64,000 nt of DNA, from the NCBI RefSeq assembly GCF_018596315.1, contig NZ_JAHEAG010000007.1:186001-250000 (forward strand). The letters are read 5' to 3'. This DNA comes from Bradyrhizobium sp. SRL28 (lineage in GTDB: Bacteria; Pseudomonadota; Alphaproteobacteria; Rhizobiales; Xanthobacteraceae). Positions 1-10,982 of the stretch are shown piece by piece (position 1 is the stretch's first letter; every line of letters begins with the position of its first letter). Made by a program: the position numbers and the translations under genes. Under the pieces are notes generated by a model. That model did not search any database, had not been told where the DNA came from, and saw only the letters and a program-made list of their open reading frames with translations.

Positions 1-1029
1 GAACGGGCCGATCACTTCCATCAGAAGTTCGGTGGTGGTCTGCTGGATCTCCGAACCCTTGATCTTCAGCACCGAAGACGCTGGGTTGGGCTTGCCCTTG
101 CCGTGCTTGCCCTCGTCGGCGACGACGCGGAGCTGCGTGAGTTCGAGCGCCTTGAGCTCGATCTCGCAGGCCGCGAGTTTCTCGCGGAAGCCCTGATCCT
201 CGATCACGGGCTTGCCGTTCTGTTCGACCTTGGAGGCGAGGTCCTTGATGCGGCGCAGCCGCTCCTTGGAGACGCCGACGCGCGCAATGCCGGTGCGCTC
301 GTTGCCGAGCAGGAACTTTGCGTAGTCCCAGCCCTTGTTCTCCTCGCCGATCAGATTCTCGATCGGCACCTCGACGTCGTCGAAGAACACTTCGTTGACC
401 TCACGGCCGCCGTCGATGGTCTCGATCGGGCGCACGGTGACGCCCTTCGACTTCATGTCGAACACGATGAAGGAGATGCCCATCTGCTTCTTCGCATTGG
501 TGTCGGTGCGGCACAGGCAGAAGATCATGTCGGCGTGCTGGGCCAGCGTGGTCCAGGTCTTCTGGCCGTTGATGATGTACTTGTCGCCCTTGCGCTCGGC
601 CTTGGTCTTCAGCGAGGCAAGATCCGATCCGGAGCCGGGCTCGGAGAAGCCCTGACACCACCAGTCGTCGACGCTGGCGATGCGCGGCAGATACTGCTGC
701 TTCTGCTTCTCATTGCCGAAGGTGTAGATGACCGGGCCGACCATGCTGACGCCGAAGGCGAGCGGCGCGGGCGCGGGGTGCATCTGCAGCTCTTCGTTGA
801 AGATGTAGTGCTGCACGGAGGTCCACCCCGTTCCGCCATATTCCTTCGGCCAGTGCGAGACGCCCCACCCCTTTTTGTTGAGGATGCGCCACCAGGCGAC
901 CATCTCGTCCTTGGAGAGGTGACGCCCCTCCACCATCTTGCGCCGCGTCTCCGGCGGCACGTTGTCCCGGAAGAAGGCTCTCACCTCCTCACGAAACGCG
1001 ATTTCTTCCTTGCTGAAAGCGAGATCCAT
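1..1029 (-). CDS. Acyl-CoA dehydrogenase, PimC-like (C-terminus cut by window edge)
   Basis: Flavin-dependent acyl-CoA dehydrogenase that would introduce the 2,3-double bond into an acyl- or dicarboxylyl-CoA. The visible 343 residues begin MDLAFSKEEIAFREEVRAFF and carry the family's FAD/substrate signatures: WWCQGFSEPGSGSDLASLKT, then YIINGQKTWTT near residue 160, and NERTGIARVG further on. The start at 1029 is set by an AGGAGG six bases upstream. It is the third gene of a leftward run after the pimF- and pimA-like genes, so odd-chain dicarboxylate (pimelate-type) beta-oxidation is the likely role; PimC is the large subunit of pimeloyl-CoA dehydrogenase in R. palustris. The C-terminal part and any small-subunit partner lie outside the window. 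The dehydrogenase family is certain; the Pim assignment is inferred from context. Confidence 0.9.
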   Translation of the reverse strand, partial: MDLAFSKEEIAFREEVRAFFRDNVPPETRRKMVEGRHLSKDEMVAWWRILNKKGWGVSHWPKEYGGTGWTSVQHYIFNEELQMHPAPAPLAFGVSMVGPVIYTFGNEKQKQQYLPRIASVDDWWCQGFSEPGSGSDLASLKTKAERKGDKYIINGQKTWTTLAQHADMIFCLCRTDTNAKKQMGISFIVFDMKSKGVTVRPIETIDGGREVNEVFFDDVEVPIENLIGEENKGWDYAKFLLGNERTGIARVGVSKERLRRIKDLASKVEQNGKPVIEDQGFREKLAACEIELKALELTQLRVVADEGKHGKGKPNPASSVLKIKGSEIQQTTTELLMEVIGPF

Positions 1030-1081
1030 CGGATCCTCCTGTGAGCGAATTAGATTCTTAAGTAACGCGAATTCCCTGTTT

Positions 1082-1202
1082 CGTCGTCCCTGCGAACGCA
1101 GGGACCCATAACCACCGGCTTCTATAACTGGCAAAGCCGTCTCCCCATGTGCCCCAAGCCGGGGCCGCGGCGTATGGGTCCCGGCTCAAGGCCGGGACGA
1201 CG
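1082..1202. repeat. Intergenic palindromic repeat (type CGTCCCTGCGAACGCAGGGAC)
   Basis: A mosaic of inverted segments fills the gap between the CoA ligase and the dehydrogenase. It begins CGTCGTCCCTGCGAACGCAG, which folds on itself, and closes with CCGGCTCAAGGCCGGGACGACG. Segments of this kind are scattered through Bradyrhizobium genomes. It lies inside a probable operon, so it may affect read-through or mRNA stability. Confidence 0.6.
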
Positions 1203-1209
1203 GCGGAGT

Positions 1210-2901
1210 TTAGGAACGGTCTCCTGATACGGCTTGTTGTTTCGATGGCGCGCCCTGCGCCGGCTCCTGCTGCACGCGGAGTTCGTGGCGCGACAATTTT
1301 CCGACCGCCGTGCGCGGCAGTTCGTCAAGGAAGTCGACCGCGGCGGGGAGCTCGTGCTTGCCGAGCTTGCCGGTCAGGAACGCGCGCAGCTCATCCAGTG
1401 GGAAGGGTTTGGCGCCATCGCGCAGCTTGATGAAGGCTTTTGCGGCCTCGCCACGGTAATCGTCCGGGATGCCGATCACGATCACCTCCTGCACCGCAGG
1501 ATGCGTATAGATCGCCTGCTCGATCATCTGCGGATAGACGTTGAAGCCGCCCGAGATGATCATGTCCTTCTTGCGGTCGACCAGATAGAAATAGCCATCG
1601 GTCTCCATGTAGCCGATGTCGCCGGTGAGGAAGCGGTCGCCGACAAAGGCTTCGGCGGTTTCCTTCGGCTTGTTCCAGTAGCCCTTGGTGACGTTCGGCC
1701 CCCTGATGCGGATTTCGCCGGTCTCGCCGACGGCCAGCACCTTTGTCGGATCGTCCAGCGACACCACATCGATCTCGATGCCGGGCAGCATCACCCCGAC
1801 CGAACCCGGCTTGTCCGGCCCATCCTCCGGATGCGCAGTGCCGGCCGGGGACGTCTCGGTCATGCCCCAGCCGCTCCTCAGCTTCATGCCGACCTTGCAC
1901 TCAAAAATCCTTGCGACTTCCATCGGCAGCGGCGCGCCGCCCGAGCCAGCGCTGCGCAGCGACGAGAAATCGCGTTGGTCGAGATCGGGCAGCGCGGCGA
2001 TGGCGATCCACATCGTGGGCACGCCGGGAAAAATGGTGGCGCGCTTGGCCTCGATATCGCGCATCACGGCCTCGACGTCGAAGCGCTGGTGCAGCGAGAC
2101 CAGATTGCCGCGGCGGAGCGAGGAGAGCATCACCACCGTGAGCGCAAAGATGTGGAACAGCGGCAGCACGCAGATCACCCGCTCGATCGCGTTGCGCTTG
2201 AGCCGCTCCGGCCTACCCCAGATGTCGTAGATCGACACGGCCGAGGTGAGATTGCCGTGGCTGAGCATGGCACCCTTCGGCAGGCCTGTGGTACCGCCAG
2301 TATATTGCAGCAGGGCAACGTCATCCACGTCGATGGCAGGCCAGGCGGCCGGCCTGCTGACCCCTCCAACGAACTGCCGGTAGGTGATGATGGCGGGATT
2401 ATTCGGCAGCGGCGCCTGCGGCGTGCCGATCTCGCCCCAGTCGTCGTCCTCGCAGACGATCAGCCTGTCGAGCAGGCCCTTGTCGAGGAGTTTCAGCGCG
2501 GTCGGCAGCAGCGCCGACAGATTGCTGGTGACGATGATGCGCGCGCCGGAGTCGGTGAGCTTGTGCGACAGCGCGATCTCTCCGTCGAGCGGGCTGAGAT
2601 GCACGACGCGCGCACCGGCCTTTAGCGCACCGAAGAAATTAACCGGATGATCCGGCGAATTGCCGAGGAATAGCGCGATCGAACTGTTCTTGCCGTAGCC
2701 CGCGCGCAGAAAAGCACTGGCCGCTGCCTCCACCAGTGCCTCGAGTTCGCTGTAGCTGATCGGCCGGTCGCGGAATTCGATGGCGGGGCGCGAGCCGAAC
2801 TCAGCGGCGGCCTCCGAGAGCAGATCCGGTAGCGTGCCACGCGCGATCGGATCGTCCCAGCGGACGCCTTGCGGATAGAATTGTTCGCCGGAATGGGTCA
2901 T
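1210..2901 (-). CDS. pimA: AMP-forming acyl-CoA ligase, PimA-like
   Basis: A 563-residue ANL-superfamily ligase that activates a carboxylic acid to its CoA thioester through an acyl-adenylate. Visible motifs in order: P-loop TGGTTGLPKG near residue 205, GWGMTETSP, the hinge aspartate region GDIGYMETDGYFYLVDRKKD, SGGFNVYPQMIE, and the C-terminal catalytic lysine motif PRTAVGKLSRHELR. Length matches dicarboxylate/long-chain ligases. It lies between the pimF-like gene (149 bp upstream, with a hairpin between) and the acyl-CoA dehydrogenase. R. palustris PimA activates C7-C14 dicarboxylic and fatty acids, and the same neighbourhood supports that substrate range here. The shine-dalgarno is weak. 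The R. palustris order is pimFABCDE; no thiolase (pimB) sits between this gene and the dehydrogenase. Confidence 0.85.
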   Translation of the reverse strand: MTHSGEQFYPQGVRWDDPIARGTLPDLLSEAAAEFGSRPAIEFRDRPISYSELEALVEAAASAFLRAGYGKNSSIALFLGNSPDHPVNFFGALKAGARVVHLSPLDGEIALSHKLTDSGARIIVTSNLSALLPTALKLLDKGLLDRLIVCEDDDWGEIGTPQAPLPNNPAIITYRQFVGGVSRPAAWPAIDVDDVALLQYTGGTTGLPKGAMLSHGNLTSAVSIYDIWGRPERLKRNAIERVICVLPLFHIFALTVVMLSSLRRGNLVSLHQRFDVEAVMRDIEAKRATIFPGVPTMWIAIAALPDLDQRDFSSLRSAGSGGAPLPMEVARIFECKVGMKLRSGWGMTETSPAGTAHPEDGPDKPGSVGVMLPGIEIDVVSLDDPTKVLAVGETGEIRIRGPNVTKGYWNKPKETAEAFVGDRFLTGDIGYMETDGYFYLVDRKKDMIISGGFNVYPQMIEQAIYTHPAVQEVIVIGIPDDYRGEAAKAFIKLRDGAKPFPLDELRAFLTGKLGKHELPAAVDFLDELPRTAVGKLSRHELRVQQEPAQGAPSKQQAVSGDRS

Positions 2902-2974
2902 GCGCGCTTTCAGAAAATGCCCTCTTCACTCCGGGGCGCTCGCGACCAGCGAGCGAACTCGGAATCTCGAGGCT

Positions 2975-3000
2975 CCTTGGTGCGCACCGGCGCACCAAGG
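2975..3000. other. Intercistronic perfect hairpin between pimF- and pimA-like genes
   Basis: Two 11-base arms, CCTTGGTGCGC and GCGCACCAAGG, are exact reverse complements around a 4-base loop. No T-run follows on either strand, so it is not a canonical intrinsic terminator. Its position in the 148-bp gap inside a leftward operon fits an mRNA processing or stability element. Confidence 0.6.
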
Positions 3001-3049
3001 TTCGCGCTGCGCGCGCCCCGAAACCTCACTGAGTGGGCGTCCCGACCCA

Positions 3050-5146
<2,097 letters not shown>

Positions 5147-5156
5147 GGGACTCTCC

Positions 5157-5188
5157 CTGGATCGTTTGTTCTCTGGATCGTTTGTTCT
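5157..5188. repeat. Tandem 16-bp direct repeat in the pimF 5' leader
   Basis: CTGGATCGTTTGTTCT (plus strand) occurs twice back to back with no mismatch, immediately upstream of the pimF ribosome-binding site. It looks like a recent slippage duplication in the untranslated leader. Confidence 0.75.
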
Positions 5189-5234
5189 TGGATGCCACTC
5201 GACTTGCGTTGAGTAGCTACGGATCGATTTCGCT

Positions 5235-5253
5235 AATTTCGCACTGCGAAATT
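5235..5253. promoter_or_regulatory. Candidate IclR-family operator between pimF and iclR-type gene
   Basis: Perfect inverted repeat AATTTCGCA-C-TGCGAAATT with a one-base centre; a further ATTTCGC half-site lies just left of it at 5227-5233. It sits in the divergent region between the pimF operon and the IclR regulator, 88 bp upstream of pimF and 75 bp upstream of the regulator. IclR proteins usually bind short palindromes near their own promoter, so this is the best operator candidate. Binding is inferred. Confidence 0.65.
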
Positions 5254-5328
5254 TAATTCCACATCTTGACACGGAGGGTTATTTTGAAGCACGTCCCTTG
5301 TCAACGAGCTCATCAGCAGTAGCGGGTA

Positions 5329-6195
5329 ATGAAGCGTCCAGGGAAAAAGGTGGCGACTGATCGCAGCTTCGTCGTCGCGCTTTCCCGCGGACTTGATGTG
5401 TTGCGCGCATTTCATCCCAACGACGGACTGCTCGGCAATCAAGAACTCGCTGCCCGTACCAATTTGCCGAAGCCAACCATTTCCCGGCTGACCTACACCC
5501 TGACCAAACTGGGTTATCTTACACCCGTTCCGCGCTTCGAGAAGTATCAGCTCGCACCATCAGCCATGGCGCTGGGGTATGCCGCCCTTGCCAATCTCGG
5601 CGTTCGGCATTTGTCCGAACCCTATCGTGAAGAACTGATGCGCGAGACCGGCGGCGCCGTCGCCGTCGGCGGGCGCGACCGTCACAGCATGATCTATTTC
5701 GGGCAGAGCCGTAACGGGCTGACGCTCGGCGTACAGCTCGACGTCGGTTCGCGCGTACCGATTGCGACTTCGGCGATGGGACGTGCCTATATCTGGGCAC
5801 TGCCCGACGACGAACGCGCCTCTTTATTGCGTGACCTGCGCGACCATTACGGTAGCCGATGGGCACGGATGCGCGACGGCATCGAACGCTCGGGCGAAAC
5901 GGTGGCGAAACACGGGTTCGCGATTTCTGCAGGCGAATGGCAGAACGACGTGCACGCGGTGGGAGTGGCGCTGAAGCTCAATGACGGAACCGGGCCGTAT
6001 GCCTTCAATTGCGGCGCGCCGGCATTCCGCTTCACGGAAGAGCGCTTGATGGCCGACATTGGACCTCGCCTTGTCACGATGGTAAGGAAAATCGAGGCGG
6101 CGCTGGGCGGCGCAGCACCGCAATCCAAAAAAACAGAAAACAAGAAGTTGAAAGCAGGAGGGAAAGTTGCACGTTTGGCCGAGGGGATCAGATAG
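5329..6195 (+). CDS. IclR-family transcriptional regulator
   Basis: 288 residues with an N-terminal winged helix (about 12-75: SFVVALSRGLDVLRAF, then LAARTNLPKPTISRLTYTL as the recognition region) and a C-terminal IclR ligand domain (about 95-265: GGAVAVGGRDRHSMIYFGQS, VGSRVPIATSAMGRAYIWAL, and AISAGEWQNDVHAVGVAL). It is divergent from the pim-like operon and 69 bp upstream of the ABC transporter genes on its own strand, so it probably senses an aliphatic acid or its CoA thioester and controls both sides. The last 25 residues are lysine-rich and poorly family-like. The ribosome-binding site is weak. The effector is unknown. Confidence 0.88.
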   Translation: MKRPGKKVATDRSFVVALSRGLDVLRAFHPNDGLLGNQELAARTNLPKPTISRLTYTLTKLGYLTPVPRFEKYQLAPSAMALGYAALANLGVRHLSEPYREELMRETGGAVAVGGRDRHSMIYFGQSRNGLTLGVQLDVGSRVPIATSAMGRAYIWALPDDERASLLRDLRDHYGSRWARMRDGIERSGETVAKHGFAISAGEWQNDVHAVGVALKLNDGTGPYAFNCGAPAFRFTEERLMADIGPRLVTMVRKIEAALGGAAPQSKKTENKKLKAGGKVARLAEGIR

Positions 6196-6203
6196 CTTTC
6201 ACC

Positions 6204-6232
6204 ATGACCGGCGAAAACATTCGCCCGGTCAT
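6204..6232 (+). other. Hairpin between the IclR gene and livG
   Basis: ATGACCGGCG pairs with CGCCCGGTCAT (one bulged base) across an 8-base loop in the 69-bp gap. No U-tract follows, so it may be a weak attenuator or a processing site separating regulator from transporter expression. Confidence 0.4.
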
Positions 6233-6264
6233 TCCCGCTCCGTGATCAGGGCGGGCGAGACGAG

Positions 6265-7059
6265 ATGACGCAGGCACAGCTCGCGCAGGGAAATGCTCCC
6301 CTGCTTGCGGTTCGCGACGTCAGCGTCGTGTTCGGCGGTATCATCGCGCTGAATGGCGTATCCTTCGACATGCACAAAGGTGCAATCCTCGGCCTGATCG
6401 GCCCGAACGGCGCCGGCAAGACGACGTTGTTCAACTGTCTCTCCCGACTCTATCAGCCGAGCTCCGGCGATATCCTGATGGAGGGCGCGAGCATCCTGAC
6501 GCGTCCGCCGCACCGGATCGCCGAAATCGGCATCGGCCGCACCTTCCAGAACGTCGCGCTGTTTCCCAATCTGTCGGTGCTCGACAACGTTCGCGTCGGC
6601 ACGCATTCCCGCACCACCAGCGACATCGTCAGCGACTCGCTGAAGCTCGGCAAAGTCCGCCGCCTCGAGGCCGAGATCAACAAGAAGGTCCATGAGATCC
6701 TCGACTATCTGGATCTCAATGACGTCGCCCACACGGTGGTCTCCGGCCTGCCCTTCGGCACCCAGAAGCGCGTCGAACTCGCGCGCGCACTCGCCGCAGA
6801 TCCAAAGATCCTGCTGCTCGACGAACCCGCCGGCGGCCTCAACCACGAAGAAGTCCATGTGCTCGGCGATCTGATCAAGCGCATTCGCGACGAGCGCCAT
6901 ATGACCGTGCTGCTGGTCGAACATCACATGGGTCTGGTGATGTCGATCGCCGACCACGTCGTCGCGCTCAACTTCGGCCGCAAGCTTGCCGAGGGAACAC
7001 CGGCCCAGGTCCAGGCCGACCCGGATGTCATCAAAGCCTATCTGGGGAGCAAGGACTAA
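6265..7059 (+). CDS. ABC transporter ATP-binding protein, LivG type
   Basis: 264-residue cytoplasmic ATPase of a branched-chain-amino-acid-type (HAAT) importer. Walker A is GPNGAGKTT near residue 50, Walker B LLLDEPAGG near 188, and the H-loop VLLVEHHMG near 215. The signature region reads LPFGTQKRVELARAL, a diverged form of the usual LSxGQQ motif. The C-terminal extension typical of LivG is present (FGRKLAEGTPAQVQADPDVIKAYLG). Its stop overlaps the start of the next gene in TAATG. It is the first of four transporter genes followed by three binding proteins, so it powers uptake by that system, probably of dicarboxylates or fatty acids given the adjoining pim-like genes. Confidence 0.93.
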   Translation: MTQAQLAQGNAPLLAVRDVSVVFGGIIALNGVSFDMHKGAILGLIGPNGAGKTTLFNCLSRLYQPSSGDILMEGASILTRPPHRIAEIGIGRTFQNVALFPNLSVLDNVRVGTHSRTTSDIVSDSLKLGKVRRLEAEINKKVHEILDYLDLNDVAHTVVSGLPFGTQKRVELARALAADPKILLLDEPAGGLNHEEVHVLGDLIKRIRDERHMTVLLVEHHMGLVMSIADHVVALNFGRKLAEGTPAQVQADPDVIKAYLGSKD

Positions 7060-7772
7060 TGACCGCGATGCTCAACATCAAGGATCTTCGCGCCTATTAC
7101 GGCCAGGTCCAGGCGCTTCATGGCCTCAGCTTCTCCCTCAACGAGGGCAGCCTAACCACGCTGTTAGGGGCCAACGGCGCCGGCAAGACCACCACCTTGC
7201 GGGCGATCTGCAACATGGTGCGCTCCACCGGCGCGATCGAGTTCGAAGGCAAGCCGCTCTCCGGCAAATCAACCGAAAACGTCGTTCGCCTCGGCATCGC
7301 GCATGTGCCGCAGGGCCGCGGCACCTTCACCACCATGACGGTGGAGGAAAACCTGCAGCTCGGCGCCATCACGCGCAACAACAAGAAGGCCGTGGTTACC
7401 GACATCGAGCGCATGTACGAGCACTTCCCGGTGCTGAAGGAACGCCACACCCAGCAGGCGGGCACGCTGTCGGGCGGCGAGCAGCAGATGCTCGCGGTCG
7501 CACGCGCGCTGATGCTGCGTCCACGGCTGATGCTGCTGGACGAGCCGTCGTTCGGTTTGGCGCCCTTGATCGTGCGCGAGTTGTTCAAGATCCTCGGCAA
7601 GATCAACCGTGAGGAGAAGGTCACCATCCTGGTGGTGGAGCAGAACGCGCAACTGGCGCTTGAACTCGCTGACCAGGCCTATGTGATCGAAACCGGACGG
7701 ATCGTGATGTCGGGCAACGCCAAGGACATCGCGAATAACGAAGACGTCCGCAAATCCTATCTCGGCTACTGA
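7059..7772 (+). CDS. ABC transporter ATP-binding protein, LivF type
   Basis: 237-residue second ATPase of the same importer. Walker A is GANGAGKTT near residue 37, the signature LSGGEQQMLAVARALM near 135, Walker B LMLLDEPSFGLAP and the H-loop VVEQNAQLAL. The start overlaps the livG-type stop by one base, indicating translational coupling. Together with the LivG-type subunit it forms the heterodimeric nucleotide-binding unit under the two permeases that follow. Confidence 0.94.
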   Translation: MTAMLNIKDLRAYYGQVQALHGLSFSLNEGSLTTLLGANGAGKTTTLRAICNMVRSTGAIEFEGKPLSGKSTENVVRLGIAHVPQGRGTFTTMTVEENLQLGAITRNNKKAVVTDIERMYEHFPVLKERHTQQAGTLSGGEQQMLAVARALMLRPRLMLLDEPSFGLAPLIVRELFKILGKINREEKVTILVVEQNAQLALELADQAYVIETGRIVMSGNAKDIANNEDVRKSYLGY

Positions 7773-7783
7773 GGAGCAGGACA

Positions 7784-8662
7784 ATGGAGCTTTTTACCAA
7801 CCAGGTCCTGGCCGGCATCGCCACGGGCGCGATTTATGCCTGTATGGCGCTCGCCGTCGTGATGATCTATCAGGCGATCGACCATCTGAATTTCGCCCAG
7901 GGCGAAATGGCGATGTTCTCGACCTTCATTTCCTGGCAGCTGATGCAGTGGGGCATCCCTTACTGGTGGGCCTTCCTCGCCACGCTGATCATCTCCTTTG
8001 CCGGCGGCATCATCATCGAGCGGTTGCTGTTCAAGCCGCTCGCCAAGGCGCCGGTTCTGACCAACGTCGCCGGTTTCATCGCCTTGTTTGCGATCGTCAA
8101 CAGCGTTGCGGGGCTGATCTGGGACTTCACCATCAAGCAGTACCCGACCCCGTTCGGGTCCTCGCCGTTCCTCGGCAGCCAGCTGATCTCGACCCATCAG
8201 GCCGGCATGATCGGCGTCACGGTGGGACTGTTGATCCTGCTCTATCTGTTCTTTCAGTTCACGCGAATCGGTCTTGCCATGCGCGCGGCCGCGGCGATGC
8301 CGGAATCGGCACGGCTGGTCGGCATCAACACGTCGTGGATGATCGCGCTGGGCTGGGGCATGGCATCTGCCATCGGCGCGATCGCGGGCATTCTGATTGC
8401 GCCGGTGGTGTTCCTGGAGCCCAACATGATGGGCGGCGTGCTGATCTACGGATTTGCCGCCGCCGTCCTGGGCGGCCTCACCAGTCCGCTCGGAGCAGTG
8501 GTTGGGGGCTTCCTGGTCGGCGTGTTCGAGAATCTCGCCGGAACCTACATTCCCGGCGTCGGTAACGAGTTGAAACTGCCGATCGCGCTTGCGCTGATCA
8601 TCACCGTATTGGTTCTCAAACCGGCGGGCCTGTTTGGCCGGCCCATCGTGAAGCGAGTTTGA
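7784..8662 (+). CDS. ABC transporter permease, LivH type
   Basis: 292-residue inner-membrane permease with about eight hydrophobic segments. It starts MELFTNQVLAGIATGAIYACMALAVVMIY and has LivH hallmarks such as HLNFAQGEMAMFSTFISW and the cytoplasmic loop MRAAAAMPESARLVGINT that contacts the ATPase. A GAGGAGCAG ribosome-binding site precedes the ATG, 11 bp after the livF-type stop. It forms the channel with the LivM-type subunit. Confidence 0.94.
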   Translation: MELFTNQVLAGIATGAIYACMALAVVMIYQAIDHLNFAQGEMAMFSTFISWQLMQWGIPYWWAFLATLIISFAGGIIIERLLFKPLAKAPVLTNVAGFIALFAIVNSVAGLIWDFTIKQYPTPFGSSPFLGSQLISTHQAGMIGVTVGLLILLYLFFQFTRIGLAMRAAAAMPESARLVGINTSWMIALGWGMASAIGAIAGILIAPVVFLEPNMMGGVLIYGFAAAVLGGLTSPLGAVVGGFLVGVFENLAGTYIPGVGNELKLPIALALIITVLVLKPAGLFGRPIVKRV

Positions 8663-8664
8663 TC

Positions 8665-9681
8665 ATGAGCGCAGTTGAGGAAGCCGCAAACGAAGCACCG
8701 GCGGTCGAAGCCGTGCCAAAGAGAGCCATGACGCTGGGCTACGGCACCTCGCTCGTGGTGCTGGCGTTGTTGATCATCGTACCGATGTTCTTGAAGAATT
8801 TCTTCGTCTTCCAGCTAACGATGTTGCTGATCTACGCGCTGGCGGTTCTGGCGCTGAACATCCTGACCGGCGGCAGCGGCCAGTTTTCGCTGGGCCAAAG
8901 CGCGTTCTATGCGGTCGGAGCTTACACCTCCGCCATTCTGATGGAGCATATGGGCGTAAACTACGCTCTGACATTACCCGTTGCCGGCATTATCTGCTTT
9001 GGCTTCGGGTTCTTGTTCGGTCAGCCGGCGTTGCGTTTGAGTGGCATCTATCTGGCGCTGGCGACCTTTGCGCTGGCGGTGGCCATGCCGCAGTTGCTGA
9101 AGCTCGGCTTCTTCGAGCACTGGACCGGCGGCGTGCAGGGACTGGTCGTAACCAAGCCCGATGCGCCGTTCGGCCTGCCGATATCGCAGGACAGGTGGCT
9201 GTATTATTTCACGCTCGTGGTCTCGATCGGGATCTACATCGCCTCGGTCAACCTGCTGAAATCGCGCTCGGGCCGCGCCTTCATGGCGATCCGCGACAAT
9301 GAGATCGCGGCCTCCGCGATGGGCGTCGACGTCGCGCTGTACAAGACGCTGGCGTTCGGCGTCTCGGCCGGCATCACCGGCGTTGCCGGCGGTCTCGGCG
9401 CCATCGCAGTGCAGTTCGTCGCCCCCGACGGCTACACCATCACGCTCGCGATCTCGCTGTTCCTCGGCATGGTGGTCGGCGGCGTCGGCTGGCTGCCGGG
9501 ATCGATCGTCGGTTCGGCCTTCATCATCTTCGTGCCGAATATCGCCGAGCACATCTCCAAAGGCCTCTCCGGCGCCGTATTTGGCGTGCTTCTGTTCCTC
9601 GTCATCTTCCTCGTGCCGCACGGCGCAAGGCAAGTAGCAATGGTTGCCCAGCAAATGCTCGGCAAACTCAAGAAGAACTAA
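8665..9681 (+). CDS. ABC transporter permease, LivM type
   Basis: 338-residue multi-pass inner-membrane permease. It has the LivM signature NILTGGSGQFSLGQSAFYAVGAY near residue 65 and the ATPase-contact loop SGRAFMAIRDNEIAASAMGVDVA near 205. I start it at the ATG at 8665, 7 bases after AAGCGAG; a TTG at 8659 in the same frame overlaps the preceding stop and has no room for a ribosome-binding site. It is the last membrane subunit before the three binding-protein genes. Confidence 0.93.
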   Translation: MSAVEEAANEAPAVEAVPKRAMTLGYGTSLVVLALLIIVPMFLKNFFVFQLTMLLIYALAVLALNILTGGSGQFSLGQSAFYAVGAYTSAILMEHMGVNYALTLPVAGIICFGFGFLFGQPALRLSGIYLALATFALAVAMPQLLKLGFFEHWTGGVQGLVVTKPDAPFGLPISQDRWLYYFTLVVSIGIYIASVNLLKSRSGRAFMAIRDNEIAASAMGVDVALYKTLAFGVSAGITGVAGGLGAIAVQFVAPDGYTITLAISLFLGMVVGGVGWLPGSIVGSAFIIFVPNIAEHISKGLSGAVFGVLLFLVIFLVPHGARQVAMVAQQMLGKLKKN

Positions 9682-9710
9682 GAACCTAAAGAACAAACTC
9701 AGGAGACACT

Positions 9711-10934
9711 ATGCCTGCAACGTTACGGACTGCCGCCTTCGGGGCGGCGGTCGCCGCATTCGCTTTTGCTCCCGCAAGCGCCCTCGCCCAAAAGAAGTAC
9801 GACACCGGTGCGACCGATACCGAAATCAGGGTCGGTCACATCGTGCCCTACAGCGGTCCCGCCTCCGCCTATGGCGTCATCGGCAAGACCGAAGAAGCCT
9901 ATTTCAGGATGGTCAATGACAACGGCGGCATCAACGGGCGCAAGGTCAAGTTCGTTTCCTATGACGATGCCTACAGTCCGCCCAAGGCCGTCGAACAGGT
10001 GCGCAAGCTGGTCGAGAGCGACGAGGTGCTGGTGGTGTTCAATCCGCTCGGCACGCCGTCCAACAGCGCGATCCAGAAATACCTGAACGCCAAGAAAGTC
10101 CCGCAACTGTTCGTCGCGACCGGCGCGACCAAGTGGAACGATCCAAAGCACTTTCCGTGGACCATCGGGTGGCAGCCCAGCTATCAGAGCGAAGCGCTGA
10201 TCTACGCGAAATACCTGATGAAGGAAAAGCCGGACGCCAAAGTCGTCGTGCTCTACCAGAACGATGATTTCGGCAAGGACTACGTCAAGGGGCTCAAGGA
10301 CGGCTTCGGCGCCAAGGCGTCGATGATCGTTGCCGAGGAAAGCTACGAGATTTCGGAGCCGACGATCGACAGCCATATCGTCAAGCTCAAGGCCACGGGC
10401 GCCGATGTCTTCATCAGCATCACAACGCCAAAGTTTGCGGCCCAGGCGATCAAGAAGCTCGCCGAGATCGACTGGAAGCCGATGCACATCCTCTCCAACG
10501 TTTCGATTTCGGTCGGCAGCGTGATCAAGCCGGCGGGATTCGAGAACGCGCAAGGCATCCTGTCGGCCGCCTACGCCAAGGACGCAGCCGACCCGCAATG
10601 GCAAGACGATCCCGGGATGAAGAAGTTTCTCGCCCTGCTCGACAAGTACTATCCGGAAGCCGACCGCCTCAACACCTCGGTGGTCTATGGGTATGGCGCG
10701 GCACAGACCCTGACCAAGGTTCTCGAGATGTGCGGTGACAATCTCACCCGCGAGAACATCATGAAGCAGGCTGCGAACCTGAAGGACTTCACGCCCGACA
10801 CCCTGCTGCCCGGCGTCAAGATCAACACCTCGACCACCGACTTCGCGCCGATCGAGCAGCTTCAGATGATGCGCTTCAAGGGCGAGAAGTGGGACCTGTT
10901 CGGCGACATCATCAGCGGCGAAGCCGGCCATTAA
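9711..10934 (+). CDS. ABC transporter substrate-binding protein, copy 1
   Basis: 407-residue periplasmic binding protein of the type-I Leu/Ile/Val fold. A signal peptide (about 1-26, hydrophobic AAFGAAVAAFAFAPASALA, cleaved before QKKYDTG) precedes the two-lobed domain starting DTEIRVGHIVPYSGPASAYG. CAGGAG precedes the ATG. It is closely related to the next two genes but more diverged from them than they are from each other, for example MKKFLALLDKYYPEADRLNTSVVY. It sits 29 bp after the LivM-type permease and so belongs to the transporter operon. The ligand is unknown; dicarboxylates or fatty acids are suggested by the pim context. Confidence 0.92.
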   Translation: MPATLRTAAFGAAVAAFAFAPASALAQKKYDTGATDTEIRVGHIVPYSGPASAYGVIGKTEEAYFRMVNDNGGINGRKVKFVSYDDAYSPPKAVEQVRKLVESDEVLVVFNPLGTPSNSAIQKYLNAKKVPQLFVATGATKWNDPKHFPWTIGWQPSYQSEALIYAKYLMKEKPDAKVVVLYQNDDFGKDYVKGLKDGFGAKASMIVAEESYEISEPTIDSHIVKLKATGADVFISITTPKFAAQAIKKLAEIDWKPMHILSNVSISVGSVIKPAGFENAQGILSAAYAKDAADPQWQDDPGMKKFLALLDKYYPEADRLNTSVVYGYGAAQTLTKVLEMCGDNLTRENIMKQAANLKDFTPDTLLPGVKINTSTTDFAPIEQLQMMRFKGEKWDLFGDIISGEAGH

Positions 10935-10982
10935 CCAATATTCCGCCGGACGGTAGTTTCCCGGGGGTTCAGACTAAATATC

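Noticed and set aside
103..1044. Long rightward open frame (313 codons) across the acyl-CoA dehydrogenase gene
   Set aside because: It is antisense to a clear acyl-CoA dehydrogenase, has a His/Asp/Leu-rich translation typical of the complement of high-GC genes, and no ribosome-binding site.
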